Origin: Candidatus Obscuribacterales bacterium
Lineage (GTDB): Bacteria; Cyanobacteriota; Vampirovibrionia; Obscuribacterales; Obscuribacteraceae
Direction: 5' to 3'
Assembly (NCBI GenBank): GCA_019752635.1
Contig: JAIELX010000001.1
Location: 186,001 to 250,000 of the forward strand
Length of the DNA stretch: 64,000 nt
The position numbers were made by a program, and so were the translations under genes. Below the pieces are notes generated by a model. It worked only from the letters and a program-made list of their open reading frames with translations. It did no database searches and was not told where the DNA came from. Every line of letters begins with the position of its first letter. Position 1 is the first letter of the stretch. Positions 39,441-48,611 of the stretch are shown one piece after another.

Positions 39441-41219
39441 ATGGCAAATGACAAGGTAATCGGGATCGATCTGGGCACCACCTACTCCTGTGTCGCTGTA
39501 ATGGAAGGCGGTAAGCCTCAAGTTATCGTAAATGCGGAGGGGGCTCGTACAACTCCTTCGGTCGTCGGTTTTACTCGTACCGGTGAGCGCATTGTCGGAC
39601 ATCTGGCCAAGCGACAGGCAGTGACCAACCCGACTCGGACAGTACTGTCAATCAAACGCGATATGGGCTCGAACAAGAGAGTCACCATCGACGGTACCGG
39701 ATATTCGCCGGAGCAATTGTCTGCAATGATTTTGCAGAAGCTCAAAGCTGATGCCGAAACCTATATCGGCGAGTCGATTACCAAAGCTGTCATCACTGTT
39801 CCGGCGTATTTCGACGATTCTCAGCGGCAAGCCACTCGTGACGCCGGTCAGATCGCCGGGCTAGATGTACTGCGCATTATCAATGAGCCGACTGCCAGCG
39901 CACTGGCATACGGTTTGGACAAGTTGGAAGAGAACTCCACCATCCTCGTTTATGATTTGGGTGGTGGCACGTTCGACGTTAGTATTCTTGAAATTGTCGA
40001 CGGCGTTTTCGAAGTAAAGGCTACTCGTGGTAACAACCGATTGGGTGGTGACGACTTCGACCAAGCCATCATCGATTGGATGAAGGCGGAGTTCCAGAAG
40101 ACAAATGGTATCGACATCTCCAACGACTTGATGGCTATTCAGCGCTTGAAAGAAACCGCTGAAAAATCGAAAATCGAGCTTTCAAGCGCCATGGTTAGCG
40201 AGATCCACTTGCCGTTCCTAACCGCTGACGCCACTGGTCCGAAGCACTTCCAGGCCGCACTGACGCGCGCACGCTTCAATGAGATCACCGCCCACCTGGT
40301 CGAAGACACCATGGAGCCGGTGCAGCTTGCAATCGAAGATTCCGGACTTGGACCGGAGCAAATTGAGAACGTCCTCCTTGTGGGAGGCTCAACTCGAATT
40401 CCGGCTGTACAAGAGGCGATTAAACGATTTTTCCAGAAAGACCCGGTCAAATCGGTTAACCCGGACGAGGCCGTTGCTCTCGGTGCTGCCGTTCAGGCTT
40501 CCATTTTGGCTGGTGAAACGCAAGACCTGTTGCTGTTGGACGTTACCCCGCTGTCTCTCGGAATCGAGACTGCGGGTGGTTTGTTTACACGCATTATCGA
40601 GCGCAATACGACTGTTCCAACCAGTAAAACCATGGTTTTTACCACTACTGAAGATGGGCAAACGTCCGTTGAAGTGCATGTTCTGCAAGGCGAACGGGAA
40701 CTGGCCAAGTTTAACAAGTCGCTGGCGAAGTTTTCGCTGGATGAGATCATTCGCGCGCCCAAAGGCGTCCCCAAGATCGAGGTTACCTTCGACATTGACG
40801 CCGACGGCATCGTGCACGTCAGTGCTCGGGATGCTGCTTCGGGTGTTAAGCAATCGTTTACGTTAAAGCGCTCCTCCGGATTGTCACGAACAGACGTTGA
40901 ACGCCTGCAGACAGAAGCGAAAGAACACTTTGAGCAAGACAGGCTTACGCGCGAGGTCATTGCGGCGCGCATCAAAGCCGAGACTCTTGTTGGCGATGCT
41001 GAGCGGACTTTGGTCAAATACAACGGTGTAGTAGACCTTGGTGAAGTAAAGCAAAATCTAGAATTACTTAAAGAAGCGCTTGGAAACGAGGATTGTCCCG
41101 ATATTATTACGCTAGTAGAGAAGCTTGATTCGTCACTGATGGAAGTCGGGCGTCTCTTATATACTAGCCGAGGCGCAGTGGCCGACGGCGGTTCAGGTAC
41201 GGCAGCCGTTGAGAAATAG
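39441..41219 (+). CDS. dnaK: Chaperone DnaK (Hsp70)
   Basis: The 592-aa product begins with the ATPase phosphate loop [12 protein letters not shown], contains [28 protein letters not shown], and the substrate domain with [16 protein letters not shown]. Compared with typical DnaK (about 610-640 aa) the C-terminal lid and tail are short, ending [10 protein letters not shown] without an EEVD-like end, and the NBD lacks the insertion found in proteobacterial DnaK. It lies 38 bases after grpE and 44 before dnaJ. Confidence 0.95.
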   Translation: MANDKVIGIDLGTTYSCVAVMEGGKPQVIVNAEGARTTPSVVGFTRTGERIVGHLAKRQAVTNPTRTVLSIKRDMGSNKRVTIDGTGYSPEQLSAMILQKLKADAETYIGESITKAVITVPAYFDDSQRQATRDAGQIAGLDVLRIINEPTASALAYGLDKLEENSTILVYDLGGGTFDVSILEIVDGVFEVKATRGNNRLGGDDFDQAIIDWMKAEFQKTNGIDISNDLMAIQRLKETAEKSKIELSSAMVSEIHLPFLTADATGPKHFQAALTRARFNEITAHLVEDTMEPVQLAIEDSGLGPEQIENVLLVGGSTRIPAVQEAIKRFFQKDPVKSVNPDEAVALGAAVQASILAGETQDLLLLDVTPLSLGIETAGGLFTRIIERNTTVPTSKTMVFTTTEDGQTSVEVHVLQGERELAKFNKSLAKFSLDEIIRAPKGVPKIEVTFDIDADGIVHVSARDAASGVKQSFTLKRSSGLSRTDVERLQTEAKEHFEQDRLTREVIAARIKAETLVGDAERTLVKYNGVVDLGEVKQNLELLKEALGNEDCPDIITLVEKLDSSLMEVGRLLYTSRGAVADGGSGTAAVEK

Positions 41220-41263
41220 TTGAGCGAAAGCCAACTGACGCTGCCTCCGCTTCAGAGGAAAAC

Positions 41264-42475
41264 ATGGTAAATATGGCAACTCGCGATTACTACGAGATAC
41301 TCGGCGTTTCCAAAACTGCGACGGCCGATGAAATCAAAAAGGCATTTCGCAAGACTGCAGCGAAGCTTCACCCGGACAACAAAGATACCGGAGATGAGGC
41401 CGCTTTTAAGGAGCTCGTAACTGCTTACGAGGTTCTTTCTGAAGATGAAAAACGGCAAATCTATGACAAGTACGGTGCCGAGGGGCTGAAGCGCGGCGGT
41501 GGCGGCGGGCAAGGTTTCTCGAGCGACTTCGATCCCAGTGCCTTCGGCGGGCTCGACGAAATTCTCGAATTTTTCTTTAGTGGTGGCATGCGCGGTGGCA
41601 GAACCGGCGGTCGCCCACCGGCACGCGGAAATGATCTGCGTTATGACTTAGAGTTGAATTTCAACGAAGCAGTGTTTGGCGTGGAGAAGAAGTTCAACAT
41701 CAAACACTTGCGTCCGTGCACCGCTTGCAGTGGCTCCGGCGCTGCGCCCGGATGCCAGCCTGTCGTTTGCACTGGCTGTGGTGGACACGGACAGGTTAGG
41801 CAAACCCGCTCTACATTTTTTGGTCACTTCTCGCAGGTAGTTCCATGCCCAACTTGCAATGGCGAGGGGACTCGCGTCGAGAAAGCTTGTGATGCATGTC
41901 AGGGAAAAGCGCTGATTCGTCAGCCTCGCGCTATCGAACTGAAGATTCCTGCCGGCGTCGACAACGGCAACAGAATCCGAGTGCCGAACGAAGGTGATAG
42001 CGGTCGCAAGGGCGCCGGACCTGGCGACCTTTACGTCATCTGCCACGTGAAGGATCATGAGAAGTTTATTCGCGAAGGAACAACGGTTCATTTGAAGCAG
42101 TCCATAAGTCCATCGATGGCAGCCCTTGGCGGGGAAATGCTTATCGATACTGTTGGGGGAAAACGCATTACCAAGATTCCTGCAGGTACCCAAACCGGAA
42201 CCATTCAGGTATTAAAAGGCGAAGGCATTCCATTCCTAAATAGCGAGCGCCGAGGCGATCAGCAAGTGCACATCTTTGTAGAGGTGCCAACGAAGTTGTC
42301 TGACGAGGAAAAAGCCCTCTACAAGCAACTGGCCGATCTGCGCAATGAAGCGTTAGTTGTACCGGAGAGCGAAAGACCTGTTGTTCAAAAAGACGAAAAG
42401 GATGATAAGAAGGAGCACCAGTCTATCTTCGATGCAATTGCCGGAGTGTTCAAAGGCAAGAGCAACGCAGAATAA
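41264..42475 (+). CDS. dnaJ: Chaperone DnaJ (Hsp40)
   Basis: The 403-aa product has a complete type-I DnaJ plan: J domain with HPD in KLHPDNKD, a short G/F region ([11 protein letters not shown]), the zinc domain with four CxxCxGxG repeats ([32 protein letters not shown]), and the C-terminal substrate domains, followed by a charged tail ([10 protein letters not shown]). It stimulates DnaK ATPase and delivers unfolded clients. AGAGGA precedes the first ATG; an ATG four codons later is an alternative. Confidence 0.95.
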   Translation: MVNMATRDYYEILGVSKTATADEIKKAFRKTAAKLHPDNKDTGDEAAFKELVTAYEVLSEDEKRQIYDKYGAEGLKRGGGGGQGFSSDFDPSAFGGLDEILEFFFSGGMRGGRTGGRPPARGNDLRYDLELNFNEAVFGVEKKFNIKHLRPCTACSGSGAAPGCQPVVCTGCGGHGQVRQTRSTFFGHFSQVVPCPTCNGEGTRVEKACDACQGKALIRQPRAIELKIPAGVDNGNRIRVPNEGDSGRKGAGPGDLYVICHVKDHEKFIREGTTVHLKQSISPSMAALGGEMLIDTVGGKRITKIPAGTQTGTIQVLKGEGIPFLNSERRGDQQVHIFVEVPTKLSDEEKALYKQLADLRNEALVVPESERPVVQKDEKDDKKEHQSIFDAIAGVFKGKSNAE

Positions 42476-42496
42476 GCGGCTGCGCTTTTCGATGCT

Positions 42497-43972
42497 ATGA
42501 AAAAACTTAAGCTGATGGTAACACCGCGCATTGCTATGGTGTCAGCCCTTATGAGTGCGGCCATCGCGATACACGGTCTTCTTTTGCCGATTCCGGCCCT
42601 GGCAACTAAGCTTCCGGCAGAAGTGAGGCAGCAAGCTGCTCTTGTCTGGGACCGAGGGAGCATTCGCATTGACGGATCAATTGCATTGCCCGACGGATCT
42701 GTGGTATTGCCACTGGTGCCGACAACCTCTGCGAAAAAAGGTGGGGCCGGCGATCCTGTTTTGAAGGTTCCGGAAAAAGTAGAGCCACCAAATCTGGTTT
42801 TCTACAGCAATGGATGGGGGCATATTCGCTGCACTAAGAAGGGCGAAGTATTGACCATTATTTTGCCTCCGAATCTCCCGGAAACAGTGACCAAGAAGCT
42901 GCACAGTGTTCAGTTTCCAGCCGACCTTATCGTGCCGGAAGGAATCGTTTTGCCGAAATCGTTAAAGCATCTTGTTGGCGATCTTTCGATCACTTTGATG
43001 GACGATGCGACCATAGCGAGACCGGAATTTGGGCAACCACGCTCCGCTGGTGGCATGACGAAGGCGTATACCGGCACCGGCACATACGCCGTAAGCTCGG
43101 TGAAACGAGGCTCCATCACTTTGCTGGACGGCAAGAGCTTCAGCAAGATTGCTGAATTTCCCACGGAGGGTACTCCTTGCGGAATGGATTTCATCGGTGG
43201 CAAACTCTATATAACGGACCAGGCTAAAAATAGAGTTTTGCTGCTTGATCCAGTGTCGCGAAAATTTTTGGGACAAATCGACCTTGCGCCGCAGAGCACG
43301 CCTAGGGGCATTGCCGGGTTGCCTGATGGAAAATGGATTTACGTCAGTGAAAGTGGTCCCTCGAACATTGCCGTAATTGAAACCAACACCGGCAAGTTAT
43401 TGCTGAAAACGAAAGTGCCGACAGGACCGGGCAAAGTTGCCGTTACGCCGGACGGCATCTATCTTCTGGTTCTCAACGTCACGTCTGGCGAGTTGTCCGT
43501 GCTTTCGACCTACAATCAGAAACTGGTTGGAAGCATTAAGACCGGCTCTGTGCCCAGCGGTATAGCGGTGAATGGCGCTGACAAGATTGCGTACGTTTCC
43601 AATCGCAATTCTGATTCAGTGTCGGTCGTCGATATTCAGAAACGCATTATTTTGCACACCATCAAGACAAACGCCGGACCGACCGGCCTGACGTTGAGTA
43701 AGGACGGTGGCAAGCTATTCGTTGCCTGTGGGCGCGACAACAGCATTTTGGTTTTCGAAACCAAGACATTTACTAAGCTGAAAGAGCAGAAGCTTCCGCT
43801 TGATATAGACTTTCCCGGTGCAATCTGTCTGACTCCCGACGGGAGGCAACTGCTGGTCACGAGCCAGCAGACCGACACTATCGGCCTCTATGACGCTGAG
43901 ACTCTTGAACTAAAGCAGCAGCTGCGCATCGGCCACCCGACGCACGACATTCTCTGGCTCCCCGCCGGCTAG
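42497..43972 (+). CDS. Secreted YncE-like beta-propeller protein
   Basis: The 491-aa product has an N-terminal hydrophobic signal (IAMVSALMSAAIAIHGLLLP, cleavage near ALA). The second half carries YVTN/NHL-type propeller repeats: DGKWIYVSESGPSNIAV, DKIAYVSNRNSDSVSVVD, GGKLFVACGRDNSILVF and DGRQLLVTSQQTDTIGLYD. Such propellers bind ligands or proteins in the periplasm. It follows dnaJ by 21 bases, so it may be cotranscribed with the chaperone operon; a functional link is not evident. Confidence 0.75.
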   Translation: MKKLKLMVTPRIAMVSALMSAAIAIHGLLLPIPALATKLPAEVRQQAALVWDRGSIRIDGSIALPDGSVVLPLVPTTSAKKGGAGDPVLKVPEKVEPPNLVFYSNGWGHIRCTKKGEVLTIILPPNLPETVTKKLHSVQFPADLIVPEGIVLPKSLKHLVGDLSITLMDDATIARPEFGQPRSAGGMTKAYTGTGTYAVSSVKRGSITLLDGKSFSKIAEFPTEGTPCGMDFIGGKLYITDQAKNRVLLLDPVSRKFLGQIDLAPQSTPRGIAGLPDGKWIYVSESGPSNIAVIETNTGKLLLKTKVPTGPGKVAVTPDGIYLLVLNVTSGELSVLSTYNQKLVGSIKTGSVPSGIAVNGADKIAYVSNRNSDSVSVVDIQKRIILHTIKTNAGPTGLTLSKDGGKLFVACGRDNSILVFETKTFTKLKEQKLPLDIDFPGAICLTPDGRQLLVTSQQTDTIGLYDAETLELKQQLRIGHPTHDILWLPAG

Positions 43973-44030
43973 CCCTCATTCCGGCAAGTTTTTTTCTGCT
44001 CGTCAAGTTGTTTGAGATACCTTTTTCGTC

Positions 44031-44093
44031 CTCACGCTCTCCCTACAAAGTCTGAGTATTCTCAAAGTATTCGGACGTTAGGGAGACGAGACC
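44031..44093 (+). promoter_or_regulatory. Candidate RNA thermometer in the small heat-shock gene leader
   Basis: The leader before the ATG at 44094 folds into one hairpin: TCTCCCTA (44038-44045) pairs perfectly over eight bases with TAGGGAGA (44079-44086), which contains the Shine-Dalgarno AGGGAG seven bases before the ATG. Inside it, GTCTGAGTAT (44050-44059) pairs with GTATTCGGAC (44067-44076) with three G-U pairs, and CTC/GAG adds a lower helix. Sequestering the ribosome-binding site by an imperfect stem is how ROSE- and fourU-type thermometers control small heat-shock genes. Sequence suggests it; melting is not tested. Confidence 0.6.
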
Positions 44094-44759
44094 ATGAATG
44101 CTAACAACGAAAACCTTAATACCGGCGACATCAATGTCGAATCAGTTCAACAACCTGTGGACAGCAAAGTAGAGCCGCACTTTGTACCGGAAGACCAGCA
44201 AGTTACAAAAACTCAGCCGATTTTGCAAAACGGAAAGGTGCACACCAAACCGATTTTGAGGAACGCTGCAATCGGAGTACTTGCAAGTGTCGCATTAGTC
44301 ATGTCGTTCCTTGCCGGATACGCAGTGAATGATGCGATTCCGCCGCAACAATGTCATCTCGCGATTGAGCGCGATGTACCGGCTCGACGACTAAGCGATC
44401 TAGCGGCGGTGCGTCCGGAGTTCTTCTCTTTCCAACCTGATCGGCTGGAGGCAATCTTGCCGATGTTGCCGCCCATACCGACTATCGCGACGAAAGACAC
44501 ACCCGGGGCTGTTGTCGTAACTGCGAATTTACCGGCTGTAAAAGCAGAAAACGTGAAAGTGAAAATTCAAGGGCGTGAGCTGCTGATCAATGCGAATCAA
44601 GAGAAGGACAAATGCGTGAACGCAGGAAAAAATGCTGAAGAACAGTGCAACACAATGACCTTCCAGGCGACGCTTCCACTGCCGCGAAACATTCAATCCG
44701 ACAAAATGCAAACCAATATGAAAGACGGCGTGCTAACAATTTCGATTCCGAAGACCTAA
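44094..44759 (+). CDS. Membrane-anchored small heat-shock protein (Hsp20-like)
   Basis: The 221-aa product has a 60-residue polar N-terminus, one hydrophobic segment (AAIGVLASVALVMSFLAGYA), a linker, and an alpha-crystallin-type domain at the C-terminus (AVVVTANLPAVKAENVKVKI ... DGVLTISIPKT). Ordinary Hsp20 proteins are soluble; a transmembrane anchor puts this domain outside or at the membrane. Two Cys (C189-like and CNTM) lie in the domain insert. The usual I-x-I tail after the domain is lacking. Leader folding suggests heat control. Confidence 0.75.
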   Translation: MNANNENLNTGDINVESVQQPVDSKVEPHFVPEDQQVTKTQPILQNGKVHTKPILRNAAIGVLASVALVMSFLAGYAVNDAIPPQQCHLAIERDVPARRLSDLAAVRPEFFSFQPDRLEAILPMLPPIPTIATKDTPGAVVVTANLPAVKAENVKVKIQGRELLINANQEKDKCVNAGKNAEEQCNTMTFQATLPLPRNIQSDKMQTNMKDGVLTISIPKT

Positions 44760-44938
44760 CTCAAGCAACCAACAGCCTGACGCGCAACCGCAAACATCTT
44801 GTTGATCACACACTGGAGGTATCACTGGAAAGCATTCTGGAATCAACGTTAAGACTGATGGAGGAATAGTTATAGATTGAATTTTGATTCTAGTTCCATT
44901 TGAAAAAAAAACTCGTTTAAACCTCGACTATTGCTATT

Positions 44939-44966
44939 AAGAGCGGTGCTGCAGCGCCGCTCTTTT
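44939..44966 (+). terminator. Intrinsic terminator after the small heat-shock gene
   Basis: AAGAGCGG (44939-44946) pairs with CCGCTCTT (44957-44964) around a ten-base loop, followed by a short T run. It lies 180 bases after the stop and just before the convergent AbiEi-like gene, so it could serve both directions. Confidence 0.65.
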
Positions 44967-44990
44967 AGTATCGTGGGTTTCTGTGAACAA

Positions 44991-45788
44991 TCACGCCTCG
45001 ACCCAGTCGACCTGTGCCGGACGAGAACTAGGACGATGAGTTCGGCTCCGACTGACCGCCTTTGTACTGAACCATTGAGAGGAAGCTCCGCTTGATTCCC
45101 TTCGACCGAAACGATGGACCTCCCACTTATGCGTCCACGGAGCTCCCAACGTGTCCGACAGCCAATGGGGAATTAAGGGCAGGAGTACCTTCAAATCCCT
45201 ACGCTCCTCTCTTCCTATGGACTGCGAGAACTGCACTAAACGGGCTGGACTCAAAGCCTCCACGGATGCCCATAGATCGCGAAGCTTCCTTCCAACAGCG
45301 GACTGCGCCAAATCGAATTTTCGCATTGCAATGTGTTTGAGTTTTACTATCAGACCGTTGTAGAGACGAAAGGAGCTGGTGTTACCGTTGGTATCAAGAT
45401 GGATCTCGCCCTCGATTGGAGACAGCGGGTGACCAACCTGTTCGTGTTGCGGATTATTCTGCGACAACGGCTCGCTGGCCGGGGAGGGGACTACATCTCG
45501 CTGAAATGCCCGCACCTTTGCCATGACGATGTCTTCTATCGGAGGGCGCCAATCGGGAGCATCGTTTCTGGGCTTAAAATACACACCTCTGGCCAGCCGA
45601 ACAACTCGGCCGATAGCTGCTGCTCGTGACAAAAATTTGTCAATCGCCTTACGTTTACCGAGTGCCCGGAGTTCTGCGGTGGTGAAAATCGTTCCGTCCG
45701 GTGCCATGTTTATGTATCGGCGAAGCGAAGAGGAGACTTCGGGAACGGGCGCCCTCCATGTGTCTACAGCTTCTTCAGTACTGCAACT
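44991..45788 (-). CDS. AbiEi-like (DUF6088) type IV antitoxin, orphan
   Basis: The 265-aa product has an N-terminal winged-helix region (SSLRRYINMAPDGTIFTTAEL ... KAIDKFLSRAAAIGRVVRLARG), ending VYFKPR, which matches AbiEi/DUF6088 antitoxins of type IV toxin-antitoxin systems. The rest resembles the family's C-terminal region. The ATG at 45788 has a strong GGAGG site. The cognate nucleotidyltransferase toxin (AbiEii) usually follows directly; none is present, so it is an orphan or its partner is elsewhere. AbiEi proteins repress their own promoter, which fits the large dyad upstream. Confidence 0.6.
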   Translation of the reverse strand, partial: SCSTEEAVDTWRAPVPEVSSSLRRYINMAPDGTIFTTAELRALGKRKAIDKFLSRAAAIGRVVRLARGVYFKPRNDAPDWRPPIEDIVMAKVRAFQRDVVPSPASEPLSQNNPQHEQVGHPLSPIEGEIHLDTNGNTSSFRLYNGLIVKLKHIAMRKFDLAQSAVGRKLRDLWASVEALSPARLVQFSQSIGREERRDLKVLLPLIPHWLSDTLGAPWTHKWEVHRFGRRESSGASSQWFSTKAVSRSRTHRPSSRPAQVDWVEA

Positions 45789-45806
45789 CATGACTTTTGC
45801 CTCCAT

Positions 45807-46588
45807 ACAGGACCTAGATTAGATACGAAGAAACAGGTCAAAAAGTTCAAAGAAAAGGACCGAAAGAACGGCTAAAAATGTTTCATCTTTTGGGGGCTCA
45901 GGGCTCGGACCACGCTCCCGAATGTGGTCACCAAATTTAGAAAATTGGTGACCACGTTCGGGAGTGGCAGTAACACAGTGAGAAACACCGATTTAATCTA
46001 CAGGGCGATTGTCAACAGTCGCGTGCTCGTTTGTGCTTGCGTGGCTCAATAGGTTGCTTGTCAGTTCGCTAATCGAACAGTGTAGTCCTCTGCAAGGCCA
46101 ACTGTCCTCAGCCTTTCTGTCGTGCGGCGTGTTTGGCAGCCGTTTCCCGTGCCGTCTCGCCTTGTTTGACGGTCTGGTGTGACTCTAAATAGAGCAACTG
46201 CACCCACACAAATCTGACACATTTCGCCCATGCAGGCGGGCGTTAACGTCATGGCGACAGGCGTGGCGATGCAGTGGACGGTACACCAGACTGGAAGCAG
46301 AAATGCTCAGCATGTCGATCTCAGAAAGGGGGGGCTTTGTCCATCATGCTCCGCGTAGTAAGGATAGATTCATTGTCGACAAGTTTGCGTCAAATCGCCC
46401 CTCCACCTTTAGTTGGGCGATTTAGCTTCTGGAAGTTATGCCATCACCCCGTGTGTGATATTGCGCCGAATTGCGACTTTTTGATGCGGGTTCCCCCATT
46501 TACCAAATAGTTGCCCCTGAAGCATAATCGCTGGAATTGGGACGACAGATGCTGGCAAACTCTTTTCCCGCAAGTAAGAGGACTGCCA
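45807..46588. other. Intergenic region between AbiEi-like gene and MFS gene
   Basis: About 780 bases with no convincing gene. It contains the large dyad at 45910-45967. Short frames on the minus strand (46061-46252) and plus strand (46274-46510) lack ribosome-binding sites and protein-like composition. A G-run (GGGGGGGC near 46328) is the only other notable feature. Confidence 0.5.
45910..45967. promoter_or_regulatory. Large inverted repeat, candidate AbiEi operator
   Basis: CTCCCGAATGTGGTCACCAA (45915-45934) and TTGGTGACCACGTTCGGGAG (45945-45964) form a 20-base dyad with one mismatch. Outer CCA/TGG and inner AATT extend it. TGGTSACCA cores within each arm are themselves palindromic. It lies 120-180 bases upstream of the antitoxin-like gene. 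Position and shape fit an operator for a dimeric winged-helix repressor; an RNA hairpin or terminator is the alternative, but no T-run follows. Confidence 0.6.
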
Positions 46589-47974
46589 ATGCTAACAAAC
46601 GAAGCAAAAGAATTCGTTTCGGAAATTAAGGACCGCGAAGCCGGGAAAACCCGCCACTGGCACGCTCTAGCCGCAGCGTGGTTGGGTGAAGCTTTTGACG
46701 CCATGGACGCGTCCATCTTCTTTATTGCTATGGTGCCTGCGCTCACGGAGCTGCTGCGTAGCAATAATGATACGGAGGTCGGGCAAATCGGCTCGATTAT
46801 TCTGGCAATTTTTATGCTCGGATGGTTCTTCGGCGCAATCGGTTTCGGCATTCTTGCCGATCGACTTGGACGCCGAAAGACTATGATTTTGACCATTTTA
46901 ATTTATTCACTGGCGACCGGTCTGTGCGCTCTGTGCTCCAATTGGATGCAGCTCGCCGCGTGCCGATTCATTGTCGGTTGTGGTATCGGCGGAGAGATCT
47001 GTCTGGGTACCGTCATCGTCGCAGAGTTTTGGAAAGGACGCCCGCGCCTCTGGGCGACGGCTGCACTTGAAAGTTCTTTCAATGCCGGGCTGATGCTCGC
47101 TGCTGCGTTCAATACGTTGCTCAGCCCGTTCGGCTGGCGATGGTTGTTTGTTGCAGGCATCATTCCTGCGTTGATGACGCTGTATGTGCGCTCCAAGATC
47201 AAAGAATCCAGTTCATTCGAAACTGTCAAAATTCAGCGTGCTGAAATCAAAAAGAAAGATGCCAATGATCTGACGCACAGTGAAAAGCAGCTTCTTCGTT
47301 TGCCAATAGTCGAGTTGATGAAAGGCGAAGCGAAGGGACGGTTGCTAGTTACAGCATTGCTCGGCGCATCAGCTGTCGTCGGCTATTGGGCTTGCGTTGC
47401 GTGGATACCTGCATGGGTCAACCAGCTGATGGCTTCAGAAGCGATCAACGAACGCAGCACGGCTACCACCATATTTAGCGTGGGCGGTCTGGCCGGTTGT
47501 TTCATGACACCGCTATTGCTCGATCACCTCGGACGAAAGAGTACTATGACTCTTGCGTTTGGCGGAGGACTTTTGGCTACCACTATGATGTTTTTGACCG
47601 TGAAGACTTACGGACCTGAACTGATCCTCTGGTGCCTGGCTGTGGGCATTTTGACGAATATACAGTTTACCGCCTTGCAGATTTACATTCCAGAAGCCTT
47701 CGGCACGCAAGTGCTGGGTACTGCAACGGGTATCATATTCGGCGCAGGTCGAATCTTCGCTGTTGCATTAGCTCTTTGCGGAGCACAGTTGATAGCCTTC
47801 TACGGCGGGTCCTATGCAATGGCTAGTGCCACGCTGTCGTTGGCTTACGCCGTAGGATTTGTTGCCTCGTTCTGGTTGTACAAGACCAATGGCGAGGTCG
47901 CCGGCATCACATCTCATGCGATCAAGACCCCTGCACCGGCACGACAACTCGTGCTGGCTTCCGAAGCGGACTAG
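46589..47974 (+). CDS. MFS transporter (aromatic acid/sugar-type symporter)
   Basis: The 461-aa product has about 12 hydrophobic segments and the major-facilitator signature GILADRLGRRKT between helices 2 and 3, with a second copy-like DHLGRKST in the second half. The first helix contains the acidic motif AAWLGEAFDAMDASIF with Asp residues, as in the AAHS aromatic acid:H+ symporter group. Substrate not determinable. The ATG at 46589 has AGAGGA in front; the upstream TTG at 46511 is rejected. Confidence 0.85.
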   Translation: MLTNEAKEFVSEIKDREAGKTRHWHALAAAWLGEAFDAMDASIFFIAMVPALTELLRSNNDTEVGQIGSIILAIFMLGWFFGAIGFGILADRLGRRKTMILTILIYSLATGLCALCSNWMQLAACRFIVGCGIGGEICLGTVIVAEFWKGRPRLWATAALESSFNAGLMLAAAFNTLLSPFGWRWLFVAGIIPALMTLYVRSKIKESSSFETVKIQRAEIKKKDANDLTHSEKQLLRLPIVELMKGEAKGRLLVTALLGASAVVGYWACVAWIPAWVNQLMASEAINERSTATTIFSVGGLAGCFMTPLLLDHLGRKSTMTLAFGGGLLATTMMFLTVKTYGPELILWCLAVGILTNIQFTALQIYIPEAFGTQVLGTATGIIFGAGRIFAVALALCGAQLIAFYGGSYAMASATLSLAYAVGFVASFWLYKTNGEVAGITSHAIKTPAPARQLVLASEAD

Positions 47975-47999
47975 CAAAGCCCTGTAACGCTAAGCTTAA

Positions 48000-48080
48000 T
48001 TGAAAAAAAAACGTCGCGTCTGCGGCGCTTTTTTCGTGCTGCTGCTGCTGCTGTTTACGCCTACGATGGATCGAAGGTGA
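48000..48080 (+). other. Signal-peptide-like leader frame, possibly frameshifted from the next gene
   Basis: From a TTG at 48000 the frame reads MKKKRRVCGAFFVLLLLLFT then PTMDRR and stops at a TGA that overlaps the GTG start of the next frame. A basic n-region followed by a leucine core (five CTG repeats) is exactly a Sec signal. A -1 shift would fuse it to the 150-aa product. No good ribosome-binding site precedes the TTG. It overlaps a terminator-like hairpin, so chance is possible. Confidence 0.4.
48003..48034 (+). terminator. Intrinsic terminator of the MFS gene
   Basis: Stem CGTCGC/GCGGCG with loop GTCT, extended by A-run/T-run pairing, followed by six T. It lies 28 bases after the transporter stop. 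It overlaps the signal-like leader frame described separately, so only one reading may be functional. Confidence 0.55.
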
Positions 48081-48529
48081 GCGCCAAGTCTGGCTCTGTC
48101 GTGGTTGCAGCACCTAAGGCTCGTCTAGAGACCGAGAAGGGCGTGTCCATCGTTACCGGAGACTGCGATGCCAAATTGGTTATTGTCGGTAGCCGGGGGG
48201 CGTTCAGCACCGAAGAAGTCGCCATAAAGACTAATTATGAACCCGAACGAGGGCAACCCAACCTCTTCGTCAAGTCGCGGCTCGAATTTACCTTAGATTA
48301 CAAGGTTGATGGGACGTGGTATGAATTGGGACAATCGAAGCCCTTAGAGCATATCTCCGATCCCGTCCTTGACGACCGATTTCCAGACAGAGTTTATCTC
48401 TTACAGGGCACGTTCGATTCCAACAGCAAGACGTTTGAAACATCTGTAGACAAGCACTACAACGATCCGCGAAGCTACGAAGTTGCGCGTCTGACGCCGT
48501 CATTTGCTTACGCTCGCAACAAGAAGTGA
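48077..48529 (+). CDS. Unknown protein (150 aa), probably exported if fused to the upstream leader
   Basis: The product is strand-rich and polar (VVVAAPKARLETEKGVSIV; LFVKSRLEFTLDYKVDGTWYE), like a periplasmic beta-domain. It starts at a GTG without a strong ribosome-binding site. The out-of-frame signal-like leader just upstream suggests that the intact gene encodes a secreted protein and that one base is lost or gained here, by mutation, assembly error or frameshifting. No family recognised. Confidence 0.5.
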   Translation: MSAKSGSVVVAAPKARLETEKGVSIVTGDCDAKLVIVGSRGAFSTEEVAIKTNYEPERGQPNLFVKSRLEFTLDYKVDGTWYELGQSKPLEHISDPVLDDRFPDRVYLLQGTFDSNSKTFETSVDKHYNDPRSYEVARLTPSFAYARNKK

Positions 48530-48611
48530 CTCATGAGTAATCGACAGGAAAAGTGATCGCGTGTTTGTTCCAGATCCCTTATGATATTGAGAGGTGGTAA
48601 GGGAAGACCAT

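Noticed and set aside
46061..46510. Short frames on both strands before the MFS gene
   Set aside because: No start signals and no protein-like composition.
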